NCBI RefSeq assembly: GCF_002026305.1
Contig: NZ_MVAB01000001.1
Span: forward strand, 1,470,001-1,534,000
DNA: 64,000 nucleotides
From: Vagococcus martis
GTDB taxonomy: Bacteria > Bacillota > Bacilli > Lactobacillales > Vagococcaceae
Direction of reading: 5' to 3'
Positions within the stretch are counted from its first letter, which is position 1. Each line of letters starts with the position of its first letter. Below the pieces are notes generated by a model. That model worked only from the letters and a program-made list of their open reading frames with translations, was not told where the DNA came from and did no database searches. A program made the translations under genes and the position numbers. This document shows positions 1 to 8,812 of this stretch, in pieces.

Positions 1-578
1 GCTACTGCTGTATAAACTAAGTATACGCCTAAATCCATTAAAGCTCCACCCGAGTATTTAGCAGAAAAAATATTTGGTTCTTCTCCTCGTAAAAGAGCAT
101 CATAACGTGATGAATATTTCATAAACGTTAAATTAGCCCCCAGTATATCTTCTCTATTTTTCAAAAATGAAGCAACTCGTTGAAAATTATCTTCATGTAT
201 GTGTCTTGCCGCTTCAAAAAAGAACACTTCTTTTTCTTCAGCCAAATCAATTAATTCTTCTAATTCTTCTAGCGTTGAGACTGCTGGCTTTTCAACAATC
301 ACATGTTTACCATGTGTCATCAGTAATCTTGCTTGCTCATAATGTAAACTATTAGGAGATGCTATATATACTACATCAATGTCTTCTGACTCACTTAACT
401 CTGATAATTCAGTCATAATCTGAATGGTTTCTGAATGATCGTATTTTCCAGCAAATTTTTCTGCTTTTCCCTTAGTACGTGAGTATACAGCACTAAGTTC
501 ATACTCTTCACTTTTTACGGCTGCATTAACAAATGCATGAGTAATCCAATTCGTTCCAATAACACCTAGTTTCAACAT
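1..578 (-). CDS. Gfo/Idh/MocA-family NAD(P)-dependent oxidoreductase (3' end outside window)
   Basis: The reading frame opens with ATG at 578 and runs off the window edge after about 192 residues, so the C-terminus is missing. The N-terminus (MLKLGVIGTNWIT) is a Rossmann dinucleotide-binding strand-turn-helix. Near residue 95-100 comes HGKHVIVEKPAV, the EKP motif typical of Gfo/Idh/MocA dehydrogenases, whose Lys normally takes part in catalysis. Enzymes of this family oxidise or reduce sugars, inositols or related polyols in the cytoplasm; the substrate cannot be told from this fragment. A ribosome-binding site (AAAGGGG) lies 8 bases before the ATG. It is transcribed in the same direction as the upstream exporter genes but a terminator separates them. 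Confidence 0.88.
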   Translation of the reverse strand, partial: MLKLGVIGTNWITHAFVNAAVKSEEYELSAVYSRTKGKAEKFAGKYDHSETIQIMTELSELSESEDIDVVYIASPNSLHYEQARLLMTHGKHVIVEKPAVSTLEELEELIDLAEEKEVFFFEAARHIHEDNFQRVASFLKNREDILGANLTFMKYSSRYDALLRGEEPNIFSAKYSGGALMDLGVYLVYTAV

Positions 579-681
579 GACGTATTCCCCTTTATTTTCT
601 TTTGTCGCGTAAATAGTTTTAAATCCTTATACTTCGTAGTCAAAAGTATATCATTTTTCCTTCATTTATGTCTGACTAAAT

Positions 682-771
682 TAAAAATAAAAAACCACCT
701 GTACTATAATCATAATGACTAATAGCAACTACGTCTACTACTAATCATTGATTATCTGACAAAGTGGTTTA
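682..771 (-). terminator. Probable Rho-independent terminator after the ABC exporter operon
   Basis: On the minus strand AAACCAC pairs with GTGGTTT, followed by TTTTATTTTTAA. The long loop holds a second, imperfect 12-bp stem. It begins 5 bases after the stop codon of the exporter gene that ends at 776. Confidence 0.6.
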
Positions 772-775
772 CTTT

Positions 776-2539
776 TTATTCGTCTAAATCTTCTGCAAAT
801 TGACTATTATATAGTTTTTCATAAAAACCTTTTTTCGCTAACAAACTCTCATGTGTTCCCTGTTCAATAATTTGTCCTTGATCCATCACCAAAATCAAGT
901 CAGCTTCACGAATAGTGGATAATCTGTGGGCAATAACAAAACTAGTTCGCCCTTCCATTACTTTTTCCATTGCCTTTTGAATAAGTCCTTCTAATCTTGT
1001 ATCAACTGAACTGGTTGCTTCATCTAAAATTAAAATTTTAGGATCTGAAATCACTGCTCGAGCAATAGTAAGTAGTTGTTTCTGACCTAGTGAAATATTG
1101 TCACCTTCTTCGTTAATGGCCATTTCGTAACCACTAGGCATGGTTCGAATGAAATGGTCCACATTAGCTGTCTTAGCTGCATCAACTACCTCGAAATCTG
1201 TCGCATCTAGTTTACCAAATCGAATGTTTTCAGCAATTGTATCGTTATAAAGCCACGCATCTTGTAACACCATACCAAACAACGAACGAACATCACTACG
1301 ATTCATTTTTTTTGTATCAATGCCATCAATTTTAATCGCTCCATCTGTCACATCGTAAAAACGCATCAACAAATTAATTAAAGTTGTTTTCCCTGCCCCT
1401 GTAGGCCCAACAATAGCAACCGTCTGACCACTTTTAACTGATACACTAAAATTTTGGATTAAAGGACGATCTGGTTGGTAACTAAATGATACGTTATCAA
1501 ATTCAACGTCTCCATGGAAAATTTCCGGCAACGGAATATCTGATTCGTTTTCAATAGATTCTGGTTCATCTAATATCGTAAACACGCGTTTGGTGGCAGC
1601 TGACGCACTTTGTAGCATGGAAGATAATTGAGTGATTTGCCCCATTGGCTGACTGACTTGCCATACATATTGGATAAAGGCTTGTAAATTTCCTAAAAGT
1701 AAAGTTCCAGAAATGACATAAAATGATCCTAATACTGCTACCCCTATATATGCACTGTAAGCTGTTAAATTAACTAATGGCATCATAATACCCGAAATAG
1801 CTGCTGCCTTAAAACCATTAGTCGTCAAACGCTTATTGACATTTTTAAAGCTATGAATAGTTTCTTCTTCCTGACCATAAAGTTTCAATACGTTAAATCC
1901 TGTTAAATTTTCTTGAACAAACCCATTCAACTCACCTAATGAATCTTGCTGACGTTTAAAATATGGTTGAGACCAATTAACAACTAATTTAGAAATAATC
2001 ATAGATAGTGGAATAATCAACATAACCAGCAACGCTAACTTGACATTAATCGTTAGCATCGCCACAACAGCCATCGTTATCCCTAAAAGTGCATTAACAA
2101 TGGCGATTAAGCCTTGTTGCAACGCGTTACTTACCGCATCAACATCATTAGTCACACGAGATAAAACATCTCCAAATTGATGTGTATCAAAATAAGAAAC
2201 TGGTAATCGATTAATCTTTTGTGAGATATCTGTTCGTAAATCTCTCATTGCGTGCTGAACGACTTTTGTCATAAACCATTGAGCAAAAAAACTTGCTAAA
2301 CTATAAATTAGTCCTATTAAAAATAAGACAAGGAGTACGTTTAAAATATATTTAAAATCAAGCGACTCGCCATTTTTTATATTTTCAGCTATTTTAGTTG
2401 TTGGTAAACCCGTTACAAAAGGCATTAAAGCATTCATAATTACTGCAATAACTGCTAAAAATAGTGCTCCAATAAAACCAAACTTATAAGGAGAAATATA
2501 TTGATACAGTCTTTTTAATTGTTTCAATGAGTGTGTCAT
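776..2539 (-). CDS. efrB: Heterodimeric ABC multidrug exporter, EfrB-type subunit
   Basis: A 587-residue half-transporter with an N-terminal six-helix exporter membrane domain (about residues 20-320) and a C-terminal ATPase domain. Visible motifs are Walker A GPTGAGKT (378-385), the signature region NISLGQ (about 481-486), Walker B ILILDE (502-507) and the H-loop His538. The signature departs from LSGGQ, while Walker B keeps the catalytic Glu. The partner gene shows the opposite pattern, as expected for heterodimeric exporters with one degenerate ATP site. It overlaps the upstream partner by four bases (ATGA), so translation is probably coupled. Length matches EfrB of Enterococcus and YfiC of Bacillus rather than the longer LmrD/BmrD. 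Drug export is inferred from the family. Confidence 0.85.
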   Translation of the reverse strand: MTHSLKQLKRLYQYISPYKFGFIGALFLAVIAVIMNALMPFVTGLPTTKIAENIKNGESLDFKYILNVLLVLFLIGLIYSLASFFAQWFMTKVVQHAMRDLRTDISQKINRLPVSYFDTHQFGDVLSRVTNDVDAVSNALQQGLIAIVNALLGITMAVVAMLTINVKLALLVMLIIPLSMIISKLVVNWSQPYFKRQQDSLGELNGFVQENLTGFNVLKLYGQEEETIHSFKNVNKRLTTNGFKAAAISGIMMPLVNLTAYSAYIGVAVLGSFYVISGTLLLGNLQAFIQYVWQVSQPMGQITQLSSMLQSASAATKRVFTILDEPESIENESDIPLPEIFHGDVEFDNVSFSYQPDRPLIQNFSVSVKSGQTVAIVGPTGAGKTTLINLLMRFYDVTDGAIKIDGIDTKKMNRSDVRSLFGMVLQDAWLYNDTIAENIRFGKLDATDFEVVDAAKTANVDHFIRTMPSGYEMAINEEGDNISLGQKQLLTIARAVISDPKILILDEATSSVDTRLEGLIQKAMEKVMEGRTSFVIAHRLSTIREADLILVMDQGQIIEQGTHESLLAKKGFYEKLYNSQFAEDLDE

Positions 2540-4266
2540 TTTAATTCCTCCTCTGTCAATTGTGATGAAGCAATATCATAATAAACTTGACAATTTTTCA
2601 ATAACTCTTTATGTGTTCCCATGCCAACAACGTCACCTTCATTTAGAACAATAATCTTATCTGCGTGCATGATTGTACTAACTCGTTGTGCAACAATAAG
2701 TACAGTTGACTCGGTTGTTTCTTTTTTCAAGCGTTGACGAAGCATGGCATCTGTTCGATAATCCAGTGCTGAAAAACTATCATCAAATACGTAAATAGCA
2801 GGCTTTCTAATAATTGCTCGTGCAATAGCTAGACGTTGTTTTTGTCCCCCTGAGAAGTTAGAACCACCTTCTGTTATAGGTTCAAACAACCCTTGTGGTT
2901 TTTGAGAAACAAATTCCGTTGCTTGTGCGATATCTAGTGCTTCTCTCATCTCTTCTTCAGTAGCATCTTGTTTACCAAAACGTAAGTTATCAGCAATTGT
3001 CCCAGAAAAAAGTACTGCTTTTTGAGGGATATAACCGATTTTTTCTCGTAAACTTTTTAATTTATAATCGCGTACATCTACCCCATCAATTTTTATAGAA
3101 CCTCGGCTCACATCATAAAACCTTGGAATTAATTGAATTAAAGTGGATTTACCACTACCTGTACTTCCGATAAATGCTACTGTTTCTCCTGGATTAGCTG
3201 TAAAACTAACGTCTCGTATGACAGGACTTTCACTATGTCCTGGATAAGCAAAAGATACCTTATCAAATTCAATGACACCTTGTGTTTTTGTTTCTGTGAT
3301 GCCAGATTGATTATCTTGAATAGCAGGTTCAACATCTAAGACTTCTTGTACACGAGCAGCTGAAATTGCTGCACGTGGGTACATCATGAAAACAGAAGCA
3401 AACAACATAAATGAGAATAAGGCATGGAATATATATTCTATAAATGCGATTAAATTTCCCACTTCTAAGCTACCATCATTAATTTGGATACTTCCAAACC
3501 AGATAACCAACACCATAATAATATTAAATAGAAAGAAAAATGCTGGTTGAGCTGAAGCCATTAATTTAAATAATTTCATTGAACTTGTTGCATATGCATT
3601 ATTCACTTGTTCAAAGCGTTTTTCTTCAAATTTTTCATTAACAAACGCACGAATCACTCTTAATCCAGATAAGTTCTCACGCAATATCAGGTTCATGTTA
3701 TCAAGATTTTTTTGTTGACGTCTTGATAATGGTTCTGAAAACTTAGCAATCACTAACATGCCTAATATTAAAAATGGTAACCCGATAAACACAAATATAG
3801 TTAACGAAGGACTCGTCCTAACAATCATATACAAGCTTGCAATAAACATGATTGGGGTAATAAATCCCATTCTTAAAATCATACCCATAAAATTCATCAC
3901 TTGAAACGCGTCGTTAGTTGTTCTAGTAATCAGTGACGACATACCAAAATCTTCATATTCTTTATGAGAAAATCGTTGAATATTCTCCATCATATCCTCA
4001 CGCATATGTTTAATGATTCCCGTATTAAGTTTTGCACCTACCACGGCTAAACTAATATTTAGAATAATACCAACTGCTGTTACTAATACCATTTGCCAAC
4101 CAACTTGTTTCACTACCGACATATCATTATTTGCGACACCCTGATCTAACATCTTAGCTAGTAAAGTTGGCAACCCTAGTTCTATTAAAATAAAGCCAAA
4201 TACGCACAAAAAATTTAGTAATAATAACTTTTTTTGTTTCATCGCGTAATTCCACATTGTTTTCAT
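2536..4266 (-). CDS. efrA: Heterodimeric ABC multidrug exporter, EfrA-type subunit
   Basis: A 576-residue half-transporter with six predicted membrane helices and then an ATPase domain. Walker A is GSTGSGKST (367-375), the signature is a canonical FSGGQ (about 471-475), and Walker B reads IYVFDD (491-496), with Asp in place of the catalytic Glu. Combined with the altered signature of the partner, this makes one degenerate site (this Walker B plus the partner's SLGQ) and one competent site. A ribosome-binding site GAGGGTG precedes the ATG. It is the first gene of a two-gene operon transcribed away from rpoY-rnjA. An EfrAB/YfiBC-type multidrug exporter is the most likely identity; natural substrates are unknown. 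Confidence 0.85.
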   Translation of the reverse strand: MKTMWNYAMKQKKLLLLNFLCVFGFILIELGLPTLLAKMLDQGVANNDMSVVKQVGWQMVLVTAVGIILNISLAVVGAKLNTGIIKHMREDMMENIQRFSHKEYEDFGMSSLITRTTNDAFQVMNFMGMILRMGFITPIMFIASLYMIVRTSPSLTIFVFIGLPFLILGMLVIAKFSEPLSRRQQKNLDNMNLILRENLSGLRVIRAFVNEKFEEKRFEQVNNAYATSSMKLFKLMASAQPAFFFLFNIIMVLVIWFGSIQINDGSLEVGNLIAFIEYIFHALFSFMLFASVFMMYPRAAISAARVQEVLDVEPAIQDNQSGITETKTQGVIEFDKVSFAYPGHSESPVIRDVSFTANPGETVAFIGSTGSGKSTLIQLIPRFYDVSRGSIKIDGVDVRDYKLKSLREKIGYIPQKAVLFSGTIADNLRFGKQDATEEEMREALDIAQATEFVSQKPQGLFEPITEGGSNFSGGQKQRLAIARAIIRKPAIYVFDDSFSALDYRTDAMLRQRLKKETTESTVLIVAQRVSTIMHADKIIVLNEGDVVGMGTHKELLKNCQVYYDIASSQLTEEELK

Positions 4267-4412
4267 TTATACACCCTCTTTTTCATTTAATAGGTATTTA
4301 ATGCACTTCATTTATCATAACTGATTTTCGGCTAAAATGTCAGTGATTTATTGCGAATTATCTTATTTTTTTGATGTAATCGTTATCCTTTTTTTGTCAT
4401 GATGAATGTTTC

Positions 4413-4441
4413 TATACAATTATTTGCAATTATGATAAAAT
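4413..4441 (+). promoter_or_regulatory. Possible promoter of rpoY-rnjA
   Basis: TATACA (4413-4418), a 17-base spacer and TAAAAT (4436-4441) resemble a sigma-A promoter. The -35 box matches only four of six consensus bases. It lies about 210 bases before rpoY, implying a long leader. Confidence 0.4.
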
Positions 4442-4447
4442 AAACCT

Positions 4448-4651
4448 AATTGTTGGAGTAGTATGCTCCAAAATACGACGGTGAAAAAGATAGTGAACAT
4501 CCGTGGAATGAGACAAGATTCCATGTTATTTTAAATCAAGTATTTAGGATAACTATTACTTCAAAAAGGTGTCTACTTGCACCTAATTTTGTCGTGTTTT
4601 TACAAATTAATTAAAGATAAAATGTCATTTATTATAAAGGAGAAATGTCAA
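4448..4651 (+). promoter_or_regulatory. Structured 5' leader of rpoY-rnjA
   Basis: This gene-free stretch of about 200 bases contains three simple hairpins: TGGAG/CTCCA (4454-4470), TGGAAT/ATTCCA (4504-4523) and AGGTG/CACCT (4567-4584), the last followed by a T-rich tail. ACGAC near 4475 could pair with GTCGT near 4591 and enclose the inner stems. No known riboswitch consensus was recognised. A role in control of RNase J is an inference from position. The rest of the gap between the exporter and rpoY (4267-4412) shows nothing else recognisable. Confidence 0.35.
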
Positions 4652-4867
4652 ATGATTTATAAAGTATATTACCAAGAGGATAAAAAATTTAGTCCACAAA
4701 GAGAAAAAACACAATCTCTTTACATCGAGTCGGATTCACCTATTACTGCTCGCCGCTTAATTACTGAGCACACTAATTACAATATCGAATTCATCCAACC
4801 CCTAGAAGGAAACCACTTAGAATATGAAAAAGAGCACACTAATTTCGAACTTGTGGAGTTTAACTAG
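4652..4867 (+). CDS. rpoY: RNA polymerase epsilon subunit RpoY
   Basis: A 71-residue protein starting [12 protein letters not shown], the hallmark N-terminus of the Firmicute RNA polymerase epsilon subunit (formerly YkzG/DUF1447). The ATG at 4652 was chosen over an in-frame ATG at 4577 because AAAGGAGAA lies 7 bases before it and the family begins here. The C-terminus is acidic (about residues 55-71). The stop codon is two bases before the rnjA start, the same rpoY-rnjA pair seen across Firmicutes. The protein binds core RNA polymerase as a small accessory subunit. Confidence 0.92.
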   Translation: MIYKVYYQEDKKFSPQREKTQSLYIESDSPITARRLITEHTNYNIEFIQPLEGNHLEYEKEHTNFELVEFN

Positions 4868-4869
4868 TC

Positions 4870-6549
4870 ATGAAACCCCAAATAAAAAACAATGAAACTG
4901 GTGTTTTCGGGATAGGTGGACTAGGGGAAATCGGTAAAAACACTTATGGTGTCCAATTTCAAGATGAGATTATCATTATTGATGCTGGGATTAAATTTCC
5001 AGAAGACGACCTTTTAGGAATCGATTATGTCATACCAAATTACCAATACATTGTTAAAAATATTAAAAAAGTAAAAGCATTAGTCATCACTCATGGTCAC
5101 GAGGATCATATTGGTGGTATTCCGTTTCTTTTACGTCAAGCAAATATTCCAATCTATGCTGGACCTCTTGCTTTGGCACTTATTCGTAACAAATTAGAAG
5201 AACATGGATTGTTACGTGATGCTGTCTTACATGAAGTCAATGAAGACACGGTTATAAAATTTAGAAAAACTCAAATTAGCTTCTTTAGGACTACTCATAG
5301 TATTCCAGAAGCTAATGGTGTGGTTGTTAAAACACCGTCAGGTAATATTGTGTATTCTGGTGACTTTAAGTTTGACTTCACACCAGTTGGCGAACCTGCT
5401 AATTTACATAAAATGGCTCGCTTAGGAGAAGAAGGTGTCCTTTGTTTACTATCTGATAGTACCAATGCTGAAGTACCTGAATTTACAAAATCTGAAAAAG
5501 TAATTGGAGAATCCATTACTAAAATCGTTGAAAAAGTTGAAGGTCGTGTCATATTCGCAACGTTTGCTTCAAATATTTTCCGGTTACAACAAACAGCTCA
5601 AGCTGCAGTGAAAACAGGAAGGAAAATTGCTGTTTTTGGTCGTAGTATGGAAAATGCTATTGTAAATGGTCGTGAGTTAGGACATATTACTGTCCCTGAT
5701 GATACATTTATTGATGCGCGTGATATTAACAAATATCCTGCTGATGAGATTATGATTTTATGTACGGGGTCTCAAGGTGAACCAATGGCTGCGCTAAGTC
5801 GTATTGCTAACGGAACTCACCGTCAAATTTCAATTCAACCTGATGATACTGTCATCTTTTCAAGTTCACCAATTCCTGGAAACACAACAAGTGTGAATCG
5901 TTTAATCAACTTGTTATCTGAAGCTGGGGCAAACGTGATTCATGGAAAAGTAAACAATATTCATACTTCTGGGCATGGTGGTCAACAAGAGCAGATGCTA
6001 TTCTTGAGATTGCTTAAACCAAAATATTTTGTGCCAGTTCATGGTGAATACCGTATGTTAAACATCCATGCCAAATTAGCTCAAGCAACAGGTGTCCCAA
6101 AAGAAAATTGTTTTATTTTAGAAAACGGAGATGTCCTAGCTTTAACGAGTGATAGCGCAAGACGTGCTGGGCACTTTAACGCTGAAGATGTGTATGTAGA
6201 TGGTAGCGGAATTGGGGATATTGGAAACATCGTCTTAAAAGATCGACGAATTCTTTCTGAAGATGGATTAGTATTAGCTGTTGCCACAGTTGATTATAAA
6301 TCACAAATGATTGTGGCCGGACCTGATATTTTATCTCGTGGGTTTATCTACATGAGAGAATCTGGTGAACTAATTCAAGAAACACAACGTCTTTTATTTA
6401 ATGCGATTCGAAAAGCCTTAAAACATCCTGATTGTGACGAAATCATGTTAAATGAAGTCATTGTAAACACTGTTCAACCTTTCTTAATTGAAAAAACCGA
6501 ACGTCATCCAATGATTTTACCAATGGTTTTAGAAACATCTGATAAATAA
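4870..6549 (+). CDS. rnjA: Ribonuclease J1
   Basis: A 559-residue metallo-beta-lactamase/beta-CASP ribonuclease. The zinc-binding motif HGHEDH is at residues 75-80 and the usual N-terminal GGLGEIGKN at about 16-24. The beta-CASP domain and the C-terminal domain follow at normal length. RNase J has both 5'-3' exonuclease and endonuclease activity and matures and degrades mRNA and rRNA in Firmicutes. It directly follows rpoY and is closed by a strong terminator at 6552-6594. The linkage to rpoY and the sequence support J1 rather than J2. Confidence 0.95.
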   Translation: MKPQIKNNETGVFGIGGLGEIGKNTYGVQFQDEIIIIDAGIKFPEDDLLGIDYVIPNYQYIVKNIKKVKALVITHGHEDHIGGIPFLLRQANIPIYAGPLALALIRNKLEEHGLLRDAVLHEVNEDTVIKFRKTQISFFRTTHSIPEANGVVVKTPSGNIVYSGDFKFDFTPVGEPANLHKMARLGEEGVLCLLSDSTNAEVPEFTKSEKVIGESITKIVEKVEGRVIFATFASNIFRLQQTAQAAVKTGRKIAVFGRSMENAIVNGRELGHITVPDDTFIDARDINKYPADEIMILCTGSQGEPMAALSRIANGTHRQISIQPDDTVIFSSSPIPGNTTSVNRLINLLSEAGANVIHGKVNNIHTSGHGGQQEQMLFLRLLKPKYFVPVHGEYRMLNIHAKLAQATGVPKENCFILENGDVLALTSDSARRAGHFNAEDVYVDGSGIGDIGNIVLKDRRILSEDGLVLAVATVDYKSQMIVAGPDILSRGFIYMRESGELIQETQRLLFNAIRKALKHPDCDEIMLNEVIVNTVQPFLIEKTERHPMILPMVLETSDK

Positions 6550-6551
6550 TC

Positions 6552-6594
6552 AAAAAGCCAATGACTATCTAATACTAGATAATCGTTGGCTTTT
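6552..6594 (+). terminator. Bidirectional terminator between rnjA and the GNAT gene
   Basis: AAAAGCCAA...TTGGCTTTT forms a long hairpin with inner pairing GACTATCT/AGATAATC. There are A residues before and T residues after the stem, so it can serve rnjA (+) and the convergent acetyltransferase gene (-), which ends at 6597. Confidence 0.85.
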
Positions 6595-6596
6595 GT

Positions 6597-7034
6597 TTAC
6601 ACTTTTTTAAATTCCATATCAATGTGTGGAATATTATCTTCTAAATATACTTCTGATACTGGTTGAAAACCAAATGATGTATAAAAACGTTGTAACCTCT
6701 CTTGAGCTTGTGCTTTTATTAGATACCCACTGCTAATTTGGGATAGTCCAAATTCAACTAGAAGCCTGCCATAATTTGCTTGGCGTTCCTCTTTTTTGAC
6801 TATGACACGACCAATATACCAACAAGTATCACTCGTTTCGTAGATTCTCATATAAGCAATCAACTCGCCGACCTCATTTTTACCTAAAATATGAGTCGCA
6901 ATTAAATCTGTATCATCCACCTCTTGATAAGGACATTTTTGTTCGACTACAAATACTGATACTCTTAATTGATACATTTCAAAAATTTCTTGATTAGTTA
7001 ATGACTCAAACGACTTATTTTCAAATGTTATCAT
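6597..7034 (-). CDS. ElaA-like GNAT-family N-acetyltransferase
   Basis: About 145 residues with a GNAT acetyltransferase fold. The N-terminal stretch LRVSVFVVEQKCPYQEVDD and the central IGRVIVKKEERQANYGRLL (acetyl-CoA pyrophosphate-binding region) match ElaA-type proteins. The ATG at 7034 was chosen because it overlaps the stop of the preceding gene as ATGA and has AAAGGA ten bases upstream; an upstream in-frame start would sit inside the previous gene. Substrate is unknown. It is co-transcribed with the DUF2179 membrane protein and faces rnjA. Confidence 0.85.
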   Translation of the reverse strand: MITFENKSFESLTNQEIFEMYQLRVSVFVVEQKCPYQEVDDTDLIATHILGKNEVGELIAYMRIYETSDTCWYIGRVIVKKEERQANYGRLLVEFGLSQISSGYLIKAQAQERLQRFYTSFGFQPVSEVYLEDNIPHIDMEFKKV

Positions 7035-7570
7035 TTCCTTCGATTCCTTTCCCGTACTTTTTTCGTCCAAAATCCACCAGATATATATTTGGGTTCATAT
7101 GAAATAATAAAGGCTTTGTCATTAAATTCCTTGATTAATTTGTATAATGAACGTTCAGATTTTCTGGCTGATAAAATTTCTAAAACTAACCTTTCACCTT
7201 CACGACCATGAGCTATAGTTTGTGTGACGCCATACCCTTCCTCTCTTAATATTTCTGGAAGTTGATGATTCTCCTCATTTAAAGGAACAATTGCCGTCAC
7301 CATAATATATCCAAGAGCTAAATAATCCTCTATTTTTATACCTACGACAATACCACATGCATATCCTAAAGCATATACAAATAAATTGAGTGGCTTATCG
7401 ATTTGATTTAATACAAGCGATAAACCTACAACATAAATTGAAATTTCCACCATACTAAGTAATGGGGCAACCACTCTAGACCCCTTCATCGTTAACATAA
7501 AACGAATCGTATTCAATGTAACGTAACAAAAATTAATCAAGAAGATCATTAATAACGTTTTAATTTCCAT
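7031..7570 (-). CDS. UPF0316/DUF2179 membrane protein (YebE-like)
   Basis: A 179-residue protein with three predicted N-terminal membrane segments (about residues 4-24, 33-53 and 60-80) followed by a soluble C-terminal DUF2179 domain. Its length and organisation match the UPF0316 family, including Bacillus YebE. The function of the family is not established. A strong GGAGGAG ribosome-binding site precedes the ATG. The 3' end overlaps the GNAT gene by four bases, indicating a two-gene operon. Confidence 0.85.
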   Translation of the reverse strand: MEIKTLLMIFLINFCYVTLNTIRFMLTMKGSRVVAPLLSMVEISIYVVGLSLVLNQIDKPLNLFVYALGYACGIVVGIKIEDYLALGYIMVTAIVPLNEENHQLPEILREEGYGVTQTIAHGREGERLVLEILSARKSERSLYKLIKEFNDKAFIISYEPKYISGGFWTKKVRERNRRK

Positions 7571-7651
7571 TTACTTTACTCCTCCTTCTATTCTATACTC
7601 AATTATTTATCCATATTATCTAATATTTATATCTGATGCAACTTATCTCTA

Positions 7652-7690
7652 TAAATAAAAAAGTGTAAGTAGATTATCCTACTTACACTA
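7652..7690 (-). terminator. Terminator of the cold-shock gene
   Basis: AGTGTAAGTAG and CTACTTACACT form a perfect 11-bp stem with a 6-base loop. On the minus strand it is followed by TTTTTTATTT, 23 bases after the csp stop codon. Confidence 0.9.
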
Positions 7691-7711
7691 AACATTTTCA
7701 TTAAAAATTAA

Positions 7712-7912
7712 TTACGCTTTAACAACGTTTGCTGCTTGAGGTCCACGATCTGTTTCTTCGATTTCGAATGTTACAGCTTGACCTTCTTCTAATGTTTTAA
7801 ATCCGTCGCCTTCGATAGCTGAGAAATGTACGAATACGTCATTTCCTTCTTCTTGTTGGATAAATCCAAATCCTTTTTCTGCGTTAAACCATTTTACTGT
7901 TCCTTGAGCCAT
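7712..7912 (-). CDS. Cold-shock protein (CspA family)
   Basis: A 66-residue single-domain OB-fold protein. It carries both RNA-binding motifs, GFGFI (RNP1-like) and VFVHF (RNP2). The ATG at 7912 was chosen because GGAGGAAG lies just upstream and the family starts MxxGTVKWFN; an upstream in-frame start lacks a ribosome-binding site. Csp proteins act as RNA chaperones. A good promoter about 110 bases upstream implies a leader of about 105 bases, typical of cold-shock mRNAs, and a perfect terminator closes the unit, so the gene is probably monocistronic. Confidence 0.95.
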   Translation of the reverse strand: MAQGTVKWFNAEKGFGFIQQEEGNDVFVHFSAIEGDGFKTLEEGQAVTFEIEETDRGPQAANVVKA

Positions 7913-8024
7913 GTTACTTCCTCCTCGTGCCGTAGCACATGTTAATTTTTGTAATACTTGCTTTCGGTCGATAGAGGGTGTTTCATACAACATCTATTGA
8001 AATCCAAAACCATATTACATATTC

Positions 8025-8053
8025 ATGATAACTCATGTCTGTTTTAATTGCAA
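8025..8053 (-). promoter_or_regulatory. Promoter of the cold-shock gene
   Basis: On the minus strand TTGCAA, a 17-base spacer and TATCAT match a sigma-A promoter. The predicted start near 8018 leaves a leader of about 105 bases before the csp ATG. Confidence 0.75.
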
Positions 8054-8067
8054 GTAAAGTCCCGTTT

Positions 8068-8760
8068 TTACAATGATAATCTCTGCGTTTCTCGAAAACT
8101 GATATAATCGGATTCTCCTACAACAATATGATCTAACACTTCAATTCCCATCATTTCACCACAAGAAACCAAACGTTTTGTGAATACTTCATCCTGATCT
8201 GACGGTTCTGGGTTTCCCGATGGATGATTGTGAACTAAGATGAGACGGGAGGCTGAATACCTCACTGCTAGATGGAATATTTCACGAGGATGGGCAATAG
8301 ATTGGTTGAGTGTTCCGATAAAAATAGTCTCTTTTTTGATAATCTCATTTTTAGCATTTAAGTAAAATACCACAAAGTGTTCTTGCACTAAATCTTTCAT
8401 TTCTTCAACTAAACTCTCACCAATTTGTTGACTTGAACAGATTCTACCATATTTTTCTTTTGTTGATTGATTCAATCTTTTACTTAACTCAACGACCGCT
8501 TTTATTTGTACGGCTTTTACTGGTCCGATCCCCTTTAAGCTCATCAACTCTTCAATTTTTATCGTCTTCATGCCGTATAAACCATCGCAATAAGTCAAAA
8601 TATTTCCAGCTAACTCCATGACAGAATTTGACTTATTACCTGATTGAAGAATCACTGCTAGTAACTCCTCGTTAGATAATACTTCTGCACCATGTTCTAT
8701 CAAACGTTCTCTTGGTAACAACTGATCTTGGTAGTCGAATGTGTGTAGTATGTTAGTCAT
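8068..8760 (-). CDS. radC: RadC-family JAMM-domain protein
   Basis: A 230-residue protein with an N-terminal helix-hairpin-helix region (LKGIGPVKAVQI, about residues 75-86) and a C-terminal JAMM/MPN domain with the metal motif His177-x-His179 and Asp188 (HNHPSGNPEPSDQD). The ATG at 8760 has AAGGGAG eight bases upstream; a GTG seven codons earlier has none. RadC homologues are often called DNA-repair proteins, but the molecular role is unsettled, and in streptococci radC is part of the competence regulon. The ribosome-binding site lies in a strong hairpin that may restrict expression. Confidence 0.9.
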   Translation of the reverse strand: MTNILHTFDYQDQLLPRERLIEHGAEVLSNEELLAVILQSGNKSNSVMELAGNILTYCDGLYGMKTIKIEELMSLKGIGPVKAVQIKAVVELSKRLNQSTKEKYGRICSSQQIGESLVEEMKDLVQEHFVVFYLNAKNEIIKKETIFIGTLNQSIAHPREIFHLAVRYSASRLILVHNHPSGNPEPSDQDEVFTKRLVSCGEMMGIEVLDHIVVGESDYISFRETQRLSL

Positions 8761-8763
8761 ATA

Positions 8764-8809
8764 AAAAACTCCCTTCTTCACTCAAAACATACGTGAAAAA
8801 GGAGTTTTT
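8764..8809 (-). terminator. Terminator-like hairpin overlapping the radC ribosome-binding site
   Basis: Arms 8764-8781 and 8793-8809 (AAAAACTCC.../...GGAGTTTTT with inner TTCAC/GTGAA) form a long stem with one bulged base. On the minus strand it begins three bases after the HAD stop codon, ends in TTTTTT, and contains the AAGGGAG of radC in its descending arm. Confidence 0.65.
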
Positions 8810-8812
8810 GAT

